A stretch of DNA of 64,000 bases from Geosiphon pyriformis (Eukaryota; Glomeromycota; Glomeromycetes; Archaeosporales; Geosiphonaceae): assembly GCA_016748015.1 (NCBI GenBank), contig JAAOMT010000760.1:797653-861652 (forward strand). Direction: 5' to 3'. The position numbers were made by a program, and so were the translations under genes. Positions 1-13,040 of this stretch are shown here, piece by piece. Positions within the stretch are counted from its first letter, which is position 1. The number at the start of each line of letters is the position of its first letter. The notes beneath the pieces were generated by a model, which was not told where the DNA came from, made no database searches, and saw only the letters and a program-made list of their open reading frames with translations.

Positions 1-759
1 ATAAAAGCTTTATTGTGAGAATTAGAAAAGCACTAAAGACCATTAACATTCTGTGTTTCTAGATTAGAGAAACACATCAGGCAATTGCAAAGATAGCCTC
101 AGAGAAGACCCCAGACAGTGGGTAGATTTCAGTTCAGCCTCTGAGAAGGAGTACATAAATACACACAACAATCAAGAATTAAAGAATAACTTACATCACA
201 ACAGTAAAAAAAAAGCCTTCAGTATAACAGTGACATTATCACACAAATAGAATTGAGAAACTCACGAAAGATTGATTGCAATTAAAGTGGGATATCAGCA
301 ATTAAATATAACAAGAAAACCATCCCATAACAACGTGCAGTCTTTTAAGTTTTTAGAACTGGAATTATTAGTTGCCAAAATTGTTAAGAGATTAAACTTG
401 TATAATATTCTTAGTCTTGATTGTCTTATAAAGAAATAGTTAACTTTAAATATTGTTAAAGCTCTTGTAGTGATGAACATAATTCAGAATAGTGAGAAAT
501 TAGTGGATATTCTCAAACATTTATTTTTGGTTAAAAAGAAGTATAAGAAGTCTAAAATATATGAGTCGAAGTTAGCTGAAAAGGCTTCTATTAGAAAGGT
601 GATTGAGAAACACATAGATAAGTTTTGTTTTTATAAGAGTAGTATAATTAAGAGTGTTTTGAATTAATCCTTTCATAAAGTGGTTTTGGATCACTTAGTG
701 GTGAATAATAAGTTAGTTTTAGAACCAGAAGAAGTGAAGCTCAATGTTGATAAAATTAT

Positions 760-2303
760 GGAAAAGTGGATAAAAAAGTAAAATATGCTTTTAGTAGTAT
801 CTAATCTCTGGGCTTGCCAATATGTACTGTTAGATTACATAAAAAATGATACTTTTTTTGGTGTTATGTATGCAATCAGTATAATTAAATTGCTCTTGGT
901 TGTTAATGGTTTGCTTAATGACAAAGCTGTAAACTTATCTGGCATTCCTAATAAACTTTAAAAGCATGATAAGGATGAAGTGATAGAGTGCTTTTTAGGA
1001 CTGTTAAATATATGCTTGGCAGTTGGAAGTGTTCCTGTTTTGTAAAAAAGGGCTTGGGTATTATTAATTCCTAAACTTTATGACTGAGATGAAATTTTTA
1101 CAAATATTTGATTTATTGTATTAATTAAAACTGCCAAAAAAATTCTCTCCAAGATTTTTTTTGATAAGATTTCTTTTGTATATAGCAAGTGTGGTGTTCT
1201 TCATAGTGATAATTTTTCTGTTTTGAAGAATATGTCTATCCAATTTTCTGTGTTTACAGTTGATTTAGTGGTTAAAAATATAGTAGAGAAAAATTGGAAA
1301 CTCGAGTTGGTCTTACAGGATATGTATAAGATATAATTTGTTTAGTTGGTATCACTTAAAGACTAGCTTAAAATGGATCAAAATATGTAATAAATTTATC
1401 AATTTCTTTGGTAACATATATAGTAATAAAGTTAATAAGGTAATGATAGATTTCAGTCTTTCAGAAAGCTATAAAGTGCATAATAGTTTGGATTAGAGTG
1501 AAGTTTTTTCCTCCCTTCTTTAGAGGATTTTTTATAATTCACTTTTATATAAGGTCAAGAGACATAAACATTTATGTGAATATTAGATTAATACTAAGTT
1601 TGTGGCAAAAACTAGTAGGATTGAAAATAATGATGATTTGTCTTCTTTTTTTACAGTTAGTGCATTTGTGGATGATACTATTTGGATTGGAGATTGTCAG
1701 GCTTTTATATAGTGTGCTCTAAATATTGCTAGTAAATTTTTTTTAATCAATGATATTTTAATTAATACTGAGAAAATTATAGCTATTCTTATTAATTAAG
1801 ATATTAGAATTGTTTCTTTGAGTATTGATAATCAACCAATTTTGATTGCCAAAAAAAGCAAAGTGCATAAATATCTTGGGATTTTTTTATTAACTGAGAG
1901 GTTGTCCAAGCCAAATATGGCCAAGGCTTATTTTAATGTTCATTTTTTTGTCAATATGGTGCTCAGAAAGACTATTATGGATAAGCAGTTTTTTTATTTG
2001 GTGTCAGCTGTTTTGCAGTCTATTATTAATTATAGAATCCAATTTAACTTCATTTTATCAAGTGTGTATTACAAATGGAATGTCATAATCAGGAAAGGCC
2101 TTAAGACTAAAGCATGTTTGCCACATAATTTCTTTAGTAAGGCTTTGTATTTTCTATCATTATATGGTCTGAAATTTTTTGAACAAATGCAATCTAAAAA
2201 TAAACTGGCTGCTATGATTTTGTTTTTTAATGCTCTGGGTATTTTTGGTCATTTATTTCATTATAGATTCTTAGATTTGCATGTTTTGAAGTGGCTCCTT
2301 TAA
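760..2303 (+). pseudogene. LINE reverse transcriptase, broken
   Basis: Reverse transcriptase region of the LINE, which would copy the element's RNA into DNA at the nicked target. The catalytic box reads SAFVDDTIWIG, with FVDD at 1665-1676; this is the LINE counterpart of the retroviral YxDD motif and is intact. Upstream blocks around 1050-1330 (VLLIPK, KILSKIFFD, SVLKNMSIQ) and around 1490-1540 (EVFSSLL, IFYNSLLY) match fingers and palm segments in a different frame. Downstream 1818-2303 is the longest uninterrupted piece (161 codons, including HKYLGIFL), corresponding to the thumb and connection region. Frameshifts and stops separate the pieces. I am confident of the family and not of any single boundary. 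Confidence 0.8.
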
Positions 2304-2589
2304 ATCTTCTGCAGTTCTCTGTTAAGTTGCTTATTAATCTTGTAAACAATTTTTTGGCTGGTGTGGTTAAGATTTTTTTAAGTAATAAGTTATCTTTAGC
2401 AAACAATTTGCCTAATGTTTTTCATAGTTCTGGTATTTTTTGATGTCATCAATTTTTGGGAAGACTTTGTATTTTAATTTAATTCATTTTTTGAAGCATT
2501 CTGTGATCGCTTTTGGTAATAGACTTTTTGATAAAAAAGACTGTGTGATGGATTGAAAGATCTTTTATTGGTAGAAAAAATTAGATCCT

Positions 2590-3620
2590 AGAGGCCTTGT
2601 TCTTTATTGGTTTAAGGTCACATCAAAATTTTTGCATGGTAAGAGTTCTTGTTCATCTGATTTATCTGTGTTTATTCAGCCTATTAGCTTGAACATTTTG
2701 GATTTCAGAAAGTTTGCTAATATGCAGGATGGCTTACATGAAGTTTGGTCTAATTCATTCGAAATATACACAGATAGTTTGTTAAAAAATGCTGGCTCTG
2801 CTGGTGTTATTAGTGGTGCTGCTGCATATTTTCCAGCTTTGAATATAAGTGTTGGTGTCAGGGTTCACAGTCTTGTATTTTTCATTATGACTAAGTTGCA
2901 GGCTGTTGCTTTGTCTTTGAAGTGGGTTCTATCTTTCTGTTTTGTGGTTTTGCATCTTAATAGCCAAGCTGCTATTGATTTGTGTGTATCTAAGATGTTA
3001 TTTGCTATGTCAGATTTTTATAATTAATGCTGAATTGAGAGAAAGCATATTATTAATTTGATTAGGAATAAGAATTTTATAGTAAATTAGGTCAAAGTTA
3101 AAGATCATTCTGGAATTTATGATAATGTAAAGACAGACACTACTACAAAAATAGCTGCTGGCTCTCCTCTTTTTTTGCCAATAAAGATGTGAGAATGTTT
3201 TTTGGTGGCTGAAAAAACTGTTGTATTTAACAATGCCTGCTATTTTGTCAAAAACATTTTTAGGTCTATTTTTCGTGCTTATTAAAAGATTGGTTCTGGC
3301 CATAATGTGGTTCCTAATGCATTAGTCAAAAATATAAATTGAGATGTTACTGCAAAAGTCTGGCATCTTGACTTATATATGCTCATTGGTTCTACTAATT
3401 GGAAGTTATTCAACTTTTGTATATTCTTAATGAAAACTGTGCACAGATAGTTATTAGTAATCATTAGAAAAAAGTTGTATAATAAAGAGTATTCTGGTGT
3501 GCTGTGTTTGCTGTATAGTAAGGTAAAATTATCAGATCATGCTTTTACTTATGCTTAGGATGTTGGTATTTAGGAAAAAATTTTGGTTGAAGCCTCTATC
3601 AGATAAGTTGTTTCAGTAAA
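2590..3620 (+). pseudogene. LINE RNase H and C-terminal segment, broken
   Basis: The frame at 2632-3027 (131 codons) contains EIYTDSLLKNAGSAG followed by GAAAYFPALN, the first strand and catalytic Asp of an RNase H domain (canonical YTDGS; the Gly is lost here). Later TKLQAVALSLKWV carries a helix where a catalytic Glu is usual, here changed to Gln or Lys, and NSQAAID supplies a block where the third Asp normally sits in DSQAAI. Thus at least one and probably two acidic residues are mutated, and RNase H activity would be lost. Around 3468-3560 the block RKKLYNKEYSGVLCL reappears nearly unchanged in the second LINE fragment near 60545, so this tail is part of the element. Confidence 0.7.
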
Positions 3621-4150
3621 TTTTCATGGTTTGTTTTCCTCTGCTGTTTTGCAGATGCTCTCTTGTTATTTGTCAGATACTGGGACTTATGCAGTTGTGT
3701 ATAAGAGGTTTGTTCTAAAAAATTGGTGTATGAAGACTATTAAAATTTTGATAGTAGAAAAAAAGCTGTTGTTGATTTTGTAAGATATCTGATAGAATTG
3801 CATTATTTTAGAGCTTGGCTGGCAAAGTTTAAGTTTAGAGTTGATATAAAAAAAACTGGCTTGATTGGAAATAGCAGTGTAGTATCAGGTTTGTTATGTA
3901 GTTTGGTATTGATGCTATTTAATGATGTGATTAAAATGCTTGGTATTATTAGATTTTTTGTTATTAGTTTTATCTATTATAGGCCATGCCTCTTTTTTTC
4001 TAGTCTAGATTGTGATATAAATGTTAGTATAGGTGTATAGTATAGCTTTGTCTGGTCTAAATAGCTAGTCACATGTAGTAAGTATGTAAATTACATTTAG
4101 TTTAAGCCATTTAGTCTAATTCTATGTATTAGATAATAATTAAGTTTTAC

Positions 4151-4880
4151 TCAATAAATAATAATTAAAAAAAAAATTAAAATCAAATAACAAAATAAAA
4201 TAATTAGATAAAAACATTGTAAGAACATGACTTGTTTTGCTTTTAAGACTAATAAAAAGTAGTTAAAAATTAATATAAAAAATAATATAATTAATATTAG
4301 CAATGCATTACTACTATTATTTGAAAAAAAAGTTTATTATCTATAACTAAATTCAAATTAAGCATTATAATTAATACAATTGTAACAAAACTGATATAAT
4401 TATCAAAAAAACCAAGTAAAATAAATGTTTTATTTCTTATAAAAAAAGTGTAATCTAAACTTTTATTTTTAAGCTTTTAGTTTTTGTAATATTAAAAGCT
4501 ATAATTAAATTAACAACTTAAATTTATGATAGTTACTAAAAAAATTAAACAAACAATGAAAACAAGCTTTTTTCAAACAAATATACAAAACAAAATAAAT
4601 CTTTTTTTTAATCTTAAGAATATATTTATAAATTTTTTTTACAATAAATAATTAAAATTTTTTAATTACACAAATTCTGTTTTTTATTATTTTTAAATAT
4701 TTTTATAGAATATAAATAATTGCACTTGTTAAAAATTTTGTTAATCTTACTTTATATAAATTTGGTCATATATATTGTATTTTTTAATCAAAAACACTAC
4801 CATTTAGCAACTATATTTAAATATGGCTTTTAAATAAATAAATTATCTTAATTTTGCCAATAATAATTTTTTACTCTAAA
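4151..4880. other. A+T-rich spacer without a gene
   Basis: Very A+T-rich sequence between the LINE tail and the hAT element. I see no coding signal on either strand, only A/T runs and short palindromic A/T words. Confidence 0.6.
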
Positions 4881-4888
4881 TACTTATG
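4881..4888. repeat. hAT target site duplication, left copy
   Basis: TACTTATG, identical to 8184-8191 on the other side of the element. Confidence 0.85.
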
Positions 4889-5065
4889 TAAAGTTTTGAT
4901 GTTTGGTCTGGTTTAGTTTAAGTTCAATTAAACTACTAAACCAAACTAAACTTAAGCATAAAATTTGGCAAAATTTTAAACTTAAACTTAAACCAAACTT
5001 AAAATTACTGAACTTAAACCAAACTCAAACACATACAACAAGTCTGGTTTAAATTCGATTTAAAG
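4889..5065. repeat. hAT left terminus with subterminal repeats
   Basis: The 12-bp TIR is followed by a cluster of short motifs in both orientations (for example GGTTTAGTTTAAG and its inverse CTTAAACCAAAC), at about 4900-5060. Subterminal repeat clusters in hAT elements are commonly transposase binding sites; that role is inferred here. Confidence 0.6.
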
Positions 5066-5663
5066 TTCATAAATATGCTCAGATTTAACTATTAAAAACA
5101 TTATATTATATTATATTATTATTTAATTTTCTTTTTAATAGTCCTTGTATTTATAATTGAAAATACTGTACTGCTTTTATATTTTTAGGCACTAAGTGAA
5201 ATCTTATATCTGTAATCATATTTCTATCTGTAAAAAAAGTATGTTTAAAAACAACAAATCATCTTTGAATTGCCAAATAATTACAAACTATACATATAAA
5301 ACAAAAAAATTGTGTTTGATATACTTAAATATTAAATTATTAATAAAATATTAATTTAAATAAATATTTTTTGTAATATATTTTCTATCATGTTATTATA
5401 TTTATTTCTCTATTGATTATTTTTTCAAAGATATAATAATCAATTTTGTCAAGTTTTTTTTTCTTATTATTGTTAAAGTTTGCTTTTAATATAGATTATG
5501 TGACTGATATTATAATATTATTAAAATTGTCATTTAACAAAAACTGTTATTTAATATTGGTATAATGTCCAGTATGTACTTTATTTTAAAAAGAATACAC
5601 ATTTTAAAAGTTTATTTATTATGTAAAAGTTGAAAAATAAAGCTGTTTAAATAAATTAATAAT

Positions 5664-8019
5664 TTACAATTTTTTTGTTTTATTAATATTGTCATCCAAA
5701 AATTTCTTCTTTGTAAAATAATAAAATTTTTTCCTTGGATTTAATGTAGTACAGAGCATTATAGTTGTATTTGTTTTAGAGTAATATTTAACCAACTTTT
5801 CTCTTGCTGTTTTAGCTATTATAATAAATAATAGATCTAATATTAAATATGTTAAATAAATAACTAAATAAATATAATCGAAATTATAATGTTTTATCAA
5901 ATTCATTATCATCAACCATGTCTTTGACATAATTAAGAATGATATTAAAAAGAAAATTATTGAAAAGACAGTATTATTTAAACTGGCTAATATTTTAACT
6001 ATAATATTTTTAAATAGTTCAAGAAATTTAACAATTTTATCAAAAACAACTTATTAATTATGTGAAATAGCATATTAATAAAAGTTAATATGAGTGCTAG
6101 TAATAGTATTTAATGCTTATAAATTTACAATTAAAATTTTTTTATTCAAAATATATAGAATTAAAATATATATGACTTACTGATTTAAAAAATAACTTAT
6201 TTTTAACCATATCATAAGTAAAATTCTACCAAGTAGAACAATTCAGAATAAATTTATGGTATTTAATTTGACATATATTATAAGTATGTTTAAGGAGCTT
6301 AAAATATTAAAGCAAGGTACAGATTACAGAATTAAGTTCCCTAATCTTTGATTTATACAAAGTTTACATTAAAAAAATTTCAAGTAAATATATTTGGTTT
6401 GGATTTTTAACAAATATTTTAGAAACATCATTTTTTATTTCATTTAGGACCACCTGTATTGCCAAATTTAGAATATAATTAAAGCATTAAAATTGAAAAT
6501 TATTTGAGTTCTATTGAATGTTTTTTTCTTTTGATTTTTTTACTAACTTTCTTATAAAATACTATTATTTGCAGCATTATTAAAGATAAAAGCAAGAAGC
6601 TGTTGAAAAAAAATTAGATTATAACTAATAAAATTAATAGTAAACTCATATAAAAAAAGAGTGAGTGTAACTCTTTTTTAAACTTCTTTCTTAACTTTTT
6701 TGGCCGAAAATTTAGCTCTAAAGCAATGATGAAAATCAACTTAAGCCAATATTAAGAAAATGTAATTTTCAATGATATAAGCATTGTAATAACTCTGAGT
6801 CTTAAATGATACTAATGCCGAAAATTTAGCTTTGAGACAATGATGAAAACCAACTTAAGTTAATATTGAAAAAACACAATTTTTGATGATATAACCACTG
6901 TGATAACTTTAAGTCTCAGATGATACTAATATGCTGATCTTATCATTGGTCATTAACTAATCCAAATTTATACAAAAATATACGTATGTATCTTTGATGT
7001 AATTTTATAATTTTTTAATACTTTAAAAAATCTATTTACAATATTTATTCTATTATGTAATCTACTTATTAATCCAAAATCAATTATTGTTTGTTGAAGG
7101 TCCCAATTGTCATTGATATAATGAGCAATAACAGAGACAAAGGCTTTGTTATTAAAAGATGTTTAGAGATCTGATATAAAAAAATTTTTGAAGTTAATAG
7201 TACTTAAGTATGCCTATTATATTATAAGTATAAGTGAAAAAAAAGAGACATTTCATAATAAAAATAGTGCTTACTTTTAATTTTTGTCTATCCAAAATAT
7301 AGAGTTCTATGACTTTATTTTTAATTACATCAGCACAAACAGATTGAGAAGTGGGATTCAAATATTGGAATATTTTGATTAATTTAGGGTCTTCTACTAT
7401 AAGAAATGATCATTAGTGGTTGATAAGCCAAATAGTAATTATGCTATAAAGTTTTTCATTATCAATGTCAATAGCAGTTACTACAAAAGGCTAGAGCAGT
7501 TTTCTAGTTAGATTGGCCAAAAATCATAAAAAAAATAGCAATCTCATCTATTGAAATATTTCTTCAATTGACTTATAATTTTTCTGAACATTTTATCTTT
7601 TCTTATAATATTTTTTCATTGTAACATATACTGTCCAGTGGGAAGTCTCTAAATAGCGCCATAAGAGTTTAGTAGTGTCTATAATTCCACAAGAAAATGG
7701 TTTATGTACACATTTTGAGACCATATATTAGCTGTTTTTTTTCTTTTGTTCACTCAAACTTATCAAAATAGTCACATATTTCACTTTGAAAACTACGTTT
7801 ACCAAATATATTAATATTTGGACTATTTGGATTATCAAATTCTGTTATTTCGGATTTTGAATCTTTAGTAATATTGGATGATGCCGACAATAAATTCATT
7901 TTGGTAAATTGGCATAGTTTTATATACCTTTTTAACTGATCATAGTAATTAAACAAAGTAATAATTAATGAACAAGTAGTACAAGTTATATTTTTTTTAA
8001 TTCCATCAAACTTGAACAA
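5664..8019 (-). pseudogene. hAT transposase (RNase H-like fold with hAT dimerisation region), broken
   Basis: Minus-strand pieces of a hAT transposase, the enzyme that would cut and paste this element. From the N-terminal side: 7750-8019 is an open piece of 89 codons in the BED-zinc-finger position, although I cannot point to a complete finger. Around 7300-7530 come PFVVTAIDIDNEKLYS and FLIVEDPKLIKIFQYLNP, then around 7085-7150 FVSVIAHYINDNWDLQ, a characteristic hAT block. At 5664-5930, REKLVKYYSKTNTTIMLC is followed by TLNPRKKFYYF, the LDPR block near the C-terminal dimerisation region. Frames change several times and stops are frequent. Family confidence is high; no intact frame exists. Confidence 0.8.
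6703..6930. repeat. Two-copy tandem repeat of 114 bp inside the hAT element
   Basis: Copy 1 is 6703-6816 and copy 2 is 6817-6930; both begin GCCGAAAATTTAGCT and end GATGATACTAAT or its near equivalent. The copies have the same length and differ mainly by transitions, at roughly 85 percent identity by eye. The repeat lies between transposase blocks and shows no coding frame. Confidence 0.85.
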
Positions 8020-8183
8020 GTTCGTGAACTTCGAACCAGACTTGAACCGAACTCAGACTTGTCAAAAAGGTTCAATGCTGAACTCGAACCAAACCTACTT
8101 TAAAAAATTGATTCAGTTCATAATTCGAACCAAACTTGAACAACACCCAAAGTTCAGTTCGGTTTGGTTCAATCAGAACCCTA
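8010..8183. repeat. hAT right terminus with subterminal repeats
   Basis: The same motif family as at the left end, better preserved: GAACCAAACTTGAAC and relatives occur about eight times in both orientations up to the TIR at 8172-8183. G:C pairs survive better here than at the left end. Confidence 0.65.
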
Positions 8184-8191
8184 TACTTATG
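8184..8191. repeat. hAT target site duplication, right copy
   Basis: TACTTATG, identical to 4881-4888. Confidence 0.85.
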
Positions 8192-9000
8192 TGCTAATTT
8201 AATATTGGTATTGAAATCATATCATTTTTTTTAACAACAATTTGTTTGACTTGAAAATAAATACAGCTTAAATAATATTCTTAATTTTTAAGAAATAGAT
8301 ATTTTCCAAACAAAATTTTTTCACCATAATTAATTTCTTTTGAGTTGTATTTTTTTTAACACCAAAATATTTAATATTAATACATAATTTTGTAGAAGTT
8401 TAATAATATAAAATGTTTTAAGAGATAGCAAAATGTTTTTTTATATTGTTATTTTTAAAAACTGTTTTTTTAGTACTAAAGTAGAATAGAAAGTGAAGAA
8501 AATAATGGTGAAAGGTTGCAAGAAAACAATAAATTTCTGTTAATAATATGTGTTTTATTGATTTTTGGCTCCTGGTTATTAAAAAATTAAAATGAAAAAA
8601 AGCATTTTTGAACATTTATTTGGCTTTTAAAAACTTTAGATTATTTAAAAGTTGCTATGAACAAATTCTATTGTCATTAATTTACATTTAATTCGAGATA
8701 TACCATTTTAAAACAAAATTTACATAAATAATGAAACAAAGATTTTCGTGTTTATTTTATTATAATATGTTTATTAAAATCAAAACTCATGAATATTCAA
8801 TCATCATAAATTTTTTATGTAAAACACACCAGAACTAAACTTTAATATTGATCAAAAAAAAGTCTTTATGGAAGGCAAAAGAATTTATCGCAGCATTTTT
8901 AATTAATAACTTTCATATATATCAACAATTAATTTTTGGCTAAAATTTTTTTCCATGAGGGAATTTTAATTCATTTCAGGTTATATCACATTATGAGTCA
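8192..9000. other. A+T-rich spacer without a gene
   Basis: Flank of the hAT element. Short frames on either strand here have low-complexity composition, and I see no convincing gene. Confidence 0.55.
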
Positions 9001-9061
9001 TAAATAGTGAATTATATGTTGACCCTTATACACTATCTAAATAAAGTAGGTAACAAGACTT

Positions 9062-9475
9062 TTAAAAATAAATTAGAAAACAGAAAGGTTTTGAAAACAA
9101 AAAAAAATGGTTATACATTATCAGTGATAGTTTTGTACTTTCATTTGACACATGGGCTGAAAAGACACTGGCATCATTACCGTAAATTGGAACGGGATTT
9201 ACAATTAAAATTTTTGACATGAAGCTCCAACACATGAACAAACCTTTATTTGTTTTGGTGGCGCAAATTTCGATATTTATGCAGCCTTGCAATTTGATGT
9301 CAACAAAATTAAAAATTGCCGGGAAAAAAGACCCAATCAAGCATTCCACTTTGGCACTCTTATTCTTGTTTTTGTAATACCCTATGCACGTGTGACGAAA
9401 AGTAAAGCGATATATTTTAAGTGGATCAAAAGTTGGTTTCTAATGTATTGCATATACAAAAAATCTACTATTTGA
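9062..9475. pseudogene. Possible coding remnant, strand and family unresolved
   Basis: This stretch has higher G+C than its flanks and protein-like frames on both strands. Minus 9062-9349 reads 95 codons, including INIEICATKTNKGLF and VPIYGNDASVF. Plus, from about 9215 to 9475, reads HEAPTHEQTFICFGGANFD then ALQFDVNKIKN and FHFGTLILVF without a stop. I do not recognise either as a family. The plus frame reads more like a natural globular segment, but no start, intron set or domain supports a gene model. It could be an exon or a decayed gene at the edge of the gene island. Confidence 0.25.
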
Positions 9476-9630
9476 GATATTATGAGGTCAAAAAAGGTTT
9501 AATTTCTAAATTCGCATGCTTACAGATATCATTTTTAATGAAAATTTTCAATGCTATATTCAAGTTTAGATTTAAATCTTATCAAAAGCATTGGACTATT
9601 TGTTGCTCATTAAAGAATTTTTTTATTTGA

Positions 9631-11418
9631 TAAAAATTGAGTTGCCCCTTTTGGCAAGGTCTGAAGCTCTTAGAATTTGCTTTATTTTGACAAAAAACAG
9701 GGTATCAATTTAGTGATTAAAATTACAAACAATTTCATTTCATTCATACAATACAATATGTTGCTGATTAAATTTCATATTTTGTTTAAGGGAGATAAGT
9801 TCTAGAAATTAGGGTAAAATTTCTAATTTTATTATAGTTATTGATTCTTTCTAATAGAAAAAAATCATTCTTTTGCTATCTATATCAAGATTTTATTTCT
9901 GTACTTAAAATATTGTATTTGTTGCTTGATGAGTAATATTTCGGGCATCATTTTCAAAAATATATTTGAAATCTTATAATAATACATGTTAAGCCATAAC
10001 TGAGGAAACCTTATTTTCCTCCTGGATCACCACATATTTTTTTCGCTGTTGGCCCAAAATGGCAATAATTAAGGTAATGAGTCATGCCATTTTTTGTACA
10101 ATAAATAAGGTAATAGCAAACACTGCACTCTTTGATTAAAATGGATATTATTGAATTGAAATATTTGCATCATTTCTTGTCATTATGATGATGATTGGAA
10201 ATTATTCTAGTTCGAACTTGACTTGATGTTGGCAAAGGCGTGGGTTACTAAACGCCTCAATTTTTTTCAAAATCTATTTGTGAGGTTCGAATGAGATCTT
10301 TCATTTATCTTTCAGAATTTTCTTTTTCCAGATATTTTTTTGGTCAAAGGAAAGAATTACAAGTTTTTTGGAATGTCACGCTGTTAAAGTATAGTTTAAA
10401 ACCCAATTTTTAATTTTCATAATTGTACGATAAATTATTTACTTATTTGCTATTTTGTTCAAATAAAAATTATTTCTTGGCAGGGACAACCAATTTTGCT
10501 TTTGGGAAAACTTTTTTTACCATAATTAAAACTAAATAATTATGTTTTCCAAAGAGATTTGATATTTAATCATTGATTCTAAATTATTTAAATATTGGAA
10601 ATAAAAAATTAATTGTGATAAAAAATATTACTAAAAATTATTTCTCGATTCAGAAATCAGAAATTAGAAATCAGAAAATATTTTACGGATTTCCCGGTGA
10701 CCTTGAATGATTACCCGATACAAAATCAAATTTACGCAGTAGATTAACTTTTCACAAATGATTCATCACAAGTAATGGATAGATGTTTGTGAGATATAAA
10801 AACTTGTATTATCAAGAATATTACCTAAATGGACTCATTTTTTTTGGAATGAAAGTTAATTTTTATCAGATTAATTAGAAATTCTCAAATACCACGCCTA
10901 AAATTTTAATTGAAGAATTGAAATTAATTATTAAAAACAGTTTTTCAAAAATACGAACGTAGCATAAAAATTTAACCTTTACAAGTGACTGTATATGGTA
11001 CAAAATTTTTGAGACTTTATTCAATTGGATATTTACATTTTCGTATTAATAATTTTGTTGTTTAAGGAATAAAATTTTAAAAAAGGTATGAGTTTCAGTA
11101 TTTCAAAAGTTAATTTCTTGAGATATGCTCATATGATTTAAGTTTAACTGTTCAAGCCTGATTAATAATTGCAAATTTTTGAACCAGGGTTTTCTTTCTT
11201 TTTTTGATTATTATTTCGCTAAAGTTTTACTTTTAAAATATAATATTTTTCGTTTTATTATATAAAATTTCATTACATTATATTATCTATATTTCAGTAA
11301 AAGAGAAAGTATCCACTTAATCAGTCATAAGTTTTGAGAAATTAAAAATATTTCTTTCTAAGCAATAATATGTTACAGCAAGGCAGCAGCAGCAGTTGTT
11401 GTTGTGTTGTTGTTGTTG

Positions 11419-11454
<36 letters not shown>

Positions 11455-12999
11455 CCATATACCAAAAAAGATGGATTAATTGTAGGATCATAAAACATAG
11501 AGTTTCAGCTTATTTGAACCCAAAAAGAAATTAACAGATACCATATGGAGCAAAATTTTCAGTCAAGTTCCGAAAGTTTCAAGAATTGCAAAAATTTTTT
11601 GAAAATTCTAAAACAGTGTTTGATTATCTTAGATTTTTTAAAAATCATTCATTACTACTAAAAATTGATAACTTTGTTGTCAGTTCCCAATTTTATTCGC
11701 AGGCCAGCCATGTGAGTTAAACATCTGTAGGGCAAAAAAATGTCCAATACATTTACATGTGAAGAATATTAGGTTTAAAAATAAGTACCTAAACAAACCA
11801 ATCAATGTCAATTATAATCAAACAGATTATTTCCTTTGTGTATTATAATTAACAGTATGATGAGCACAAGATAAAACCGTTATTTTTAAATTTAGATACA
11901 AATAAATTTTATCACCTTTAAATAAATGTAAATTATTATAAAATATAAAGTCTTTAAAAAAATTTTAATTTATTTGTGATACTGCTCCTTTTTCAATGAC
12001 ATTCTACCAGTTTTTTTTGCATAATTTATTTTGATGTTAATATTTTGAACTTAATCTCAGTTCCTCGAAAACAGACCAGTTTACCAGTGTCAATATTCCT
12101 TGTTTATTTTAATTCTTTTTTACACTTTTTTTTGATTGTTTGCTACTAAAATAAAAAGATTTCAAGATAAAAGTCAAATTATTAATTGCACATTGGGCAT
12201 TAAACAAATTAAACAGGATTTAGAATATATTTTTTTTAGATTTGTTGCCATTTGAGATTCTTAATTAAAATGAAATTCTTTTGCCGAATTTATGAAATAT
12301 TTAGTTTCAAAAATATCTTATCAATGAATGTGAACCAATAAAATTAGAGTTTTTACTTTTGATTATTGATTTATCAATTATCATCGCGAATGAACATATC
12401 TCGGTTAAGATTTATCTTTCTAGGATTTCTTTTACAGTCGACAAATTAAGTTCATCACAATCTTTCTCTAAAATATTTTATCAACTCAATTAATCTATTC
12501 CCTTACTTAGATATAAAAACTGTTGGTCACTTTGTAATATTAAAAATATAAATTAAAAACCTGAATGTAAATTTTTCACCAATGAGTTGAAATCCTATGT
12601 GCGCAATAGAAAGACACGAGAATATTTTAAAGATTTTCTTTTGTAAGAGCTGATCTAAGCTTTCTCAACTATTTTAGATTATAGTACAAATATTGTTTAC
12701 CTTAGAGTTTGTTAATTACTTTGACTTGAAGTTTATGAATACAAGGTTTTTCTCTCTCATGAAAAGGAATTCCTCCTTCCAATCTCTACATTTAATGAAA
12801 CAGGAAAAAAATACATGCCCAGACTTTTTAGACCTGAACAGTTCATATGAATTTTTTTAAGGTTTTGCAGCTTACTTCACATGTCCATAAATAGATTTAA
12901 ATCATATATATTTGTTTCAGTTAATTTAGTTTCATTTACATATGGTACCATATTCACCAAGATTCAAATTCCCTTTTAAATGGTGTGTTCAATACTTTT
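9631..12999. other. Intergenic sequence, no confident gene
   Basis: Less A+T-extreme than the flanking transposon regions, with one microsatellite (11384-11454). Short protein-like stretches occur on the minus strand near 12600-12780, but without continuous frames or clear splice sites. I found no recognisable domain. Confidence 0.5.
11384..11454. repeat. GCA/TTG trinucleotide microsatellite
   Basis: (GCA)n followed by interrupted (TTG)n over about 70 bp. No open frame of a gene runs through it. Confidence 0.9.
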
Positions 13000-13040
13000 T
13001 TTCCTTCAATGGTACATTACATCTTTGTATAAGAAAACTG

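Larger units (their letters stand above)
1..4150 (+). mobile_element. Non-LTR (LINE) retrotransposon, 5' part outside window, decayed
   Basis: A decayed LINE-type element read on the plus strand. In order it shows an upstream linker frame (about 130-667), reverse transcriptase blocks (about 760-2300), an RNase H block (about 2590-3027) and a C-terminal tail (to about 4040), followed by an untranslated tail. The correct frame moves among all three frames and is broken by many stops, so it cannot make protein. The last roughly 700 bp recur at 60466-61240, which places the 3' end near 4150. The element starts at or before base 1, so length and target duplication cannot be judged. LINEs with an RT of the FVDD type followed by RNase H are common in Glomeromycotina, which is my family knowledge rather than a search result. 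Confidence 0.85.
4889..8183 (-). mobile_element. hAT-superfamily DNA transposon with TIRs and 8-bp TSD
   Basis: A 3295-bp element bounded by TACTTATG at 4881-4888 and again at 8184-8191, an 8-bp target duplication as expected for hAT. The termini are inverted: the left end reads TAAAGTTTTGAT and the reverse complement of the right end reads TAGGGTTCTGAT, 9 of 12 identical, all three differences being transitions. Inside each terminus lie clusters of a short motif related to GAACCAAACTTGAAC. A decayed hAT transposase lies on the minus strand between. Size, TSD length, termini of the TAGGG type and transposase agree, so the family call is firm. The element cannot be autonomous now. Confidence 0.88.

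Noticed and set aside
7750-8197. Plus-strand frame at 8012-8197
   Set aside because: It is made of the hAT subterminal repeats and has no coding relation to them.
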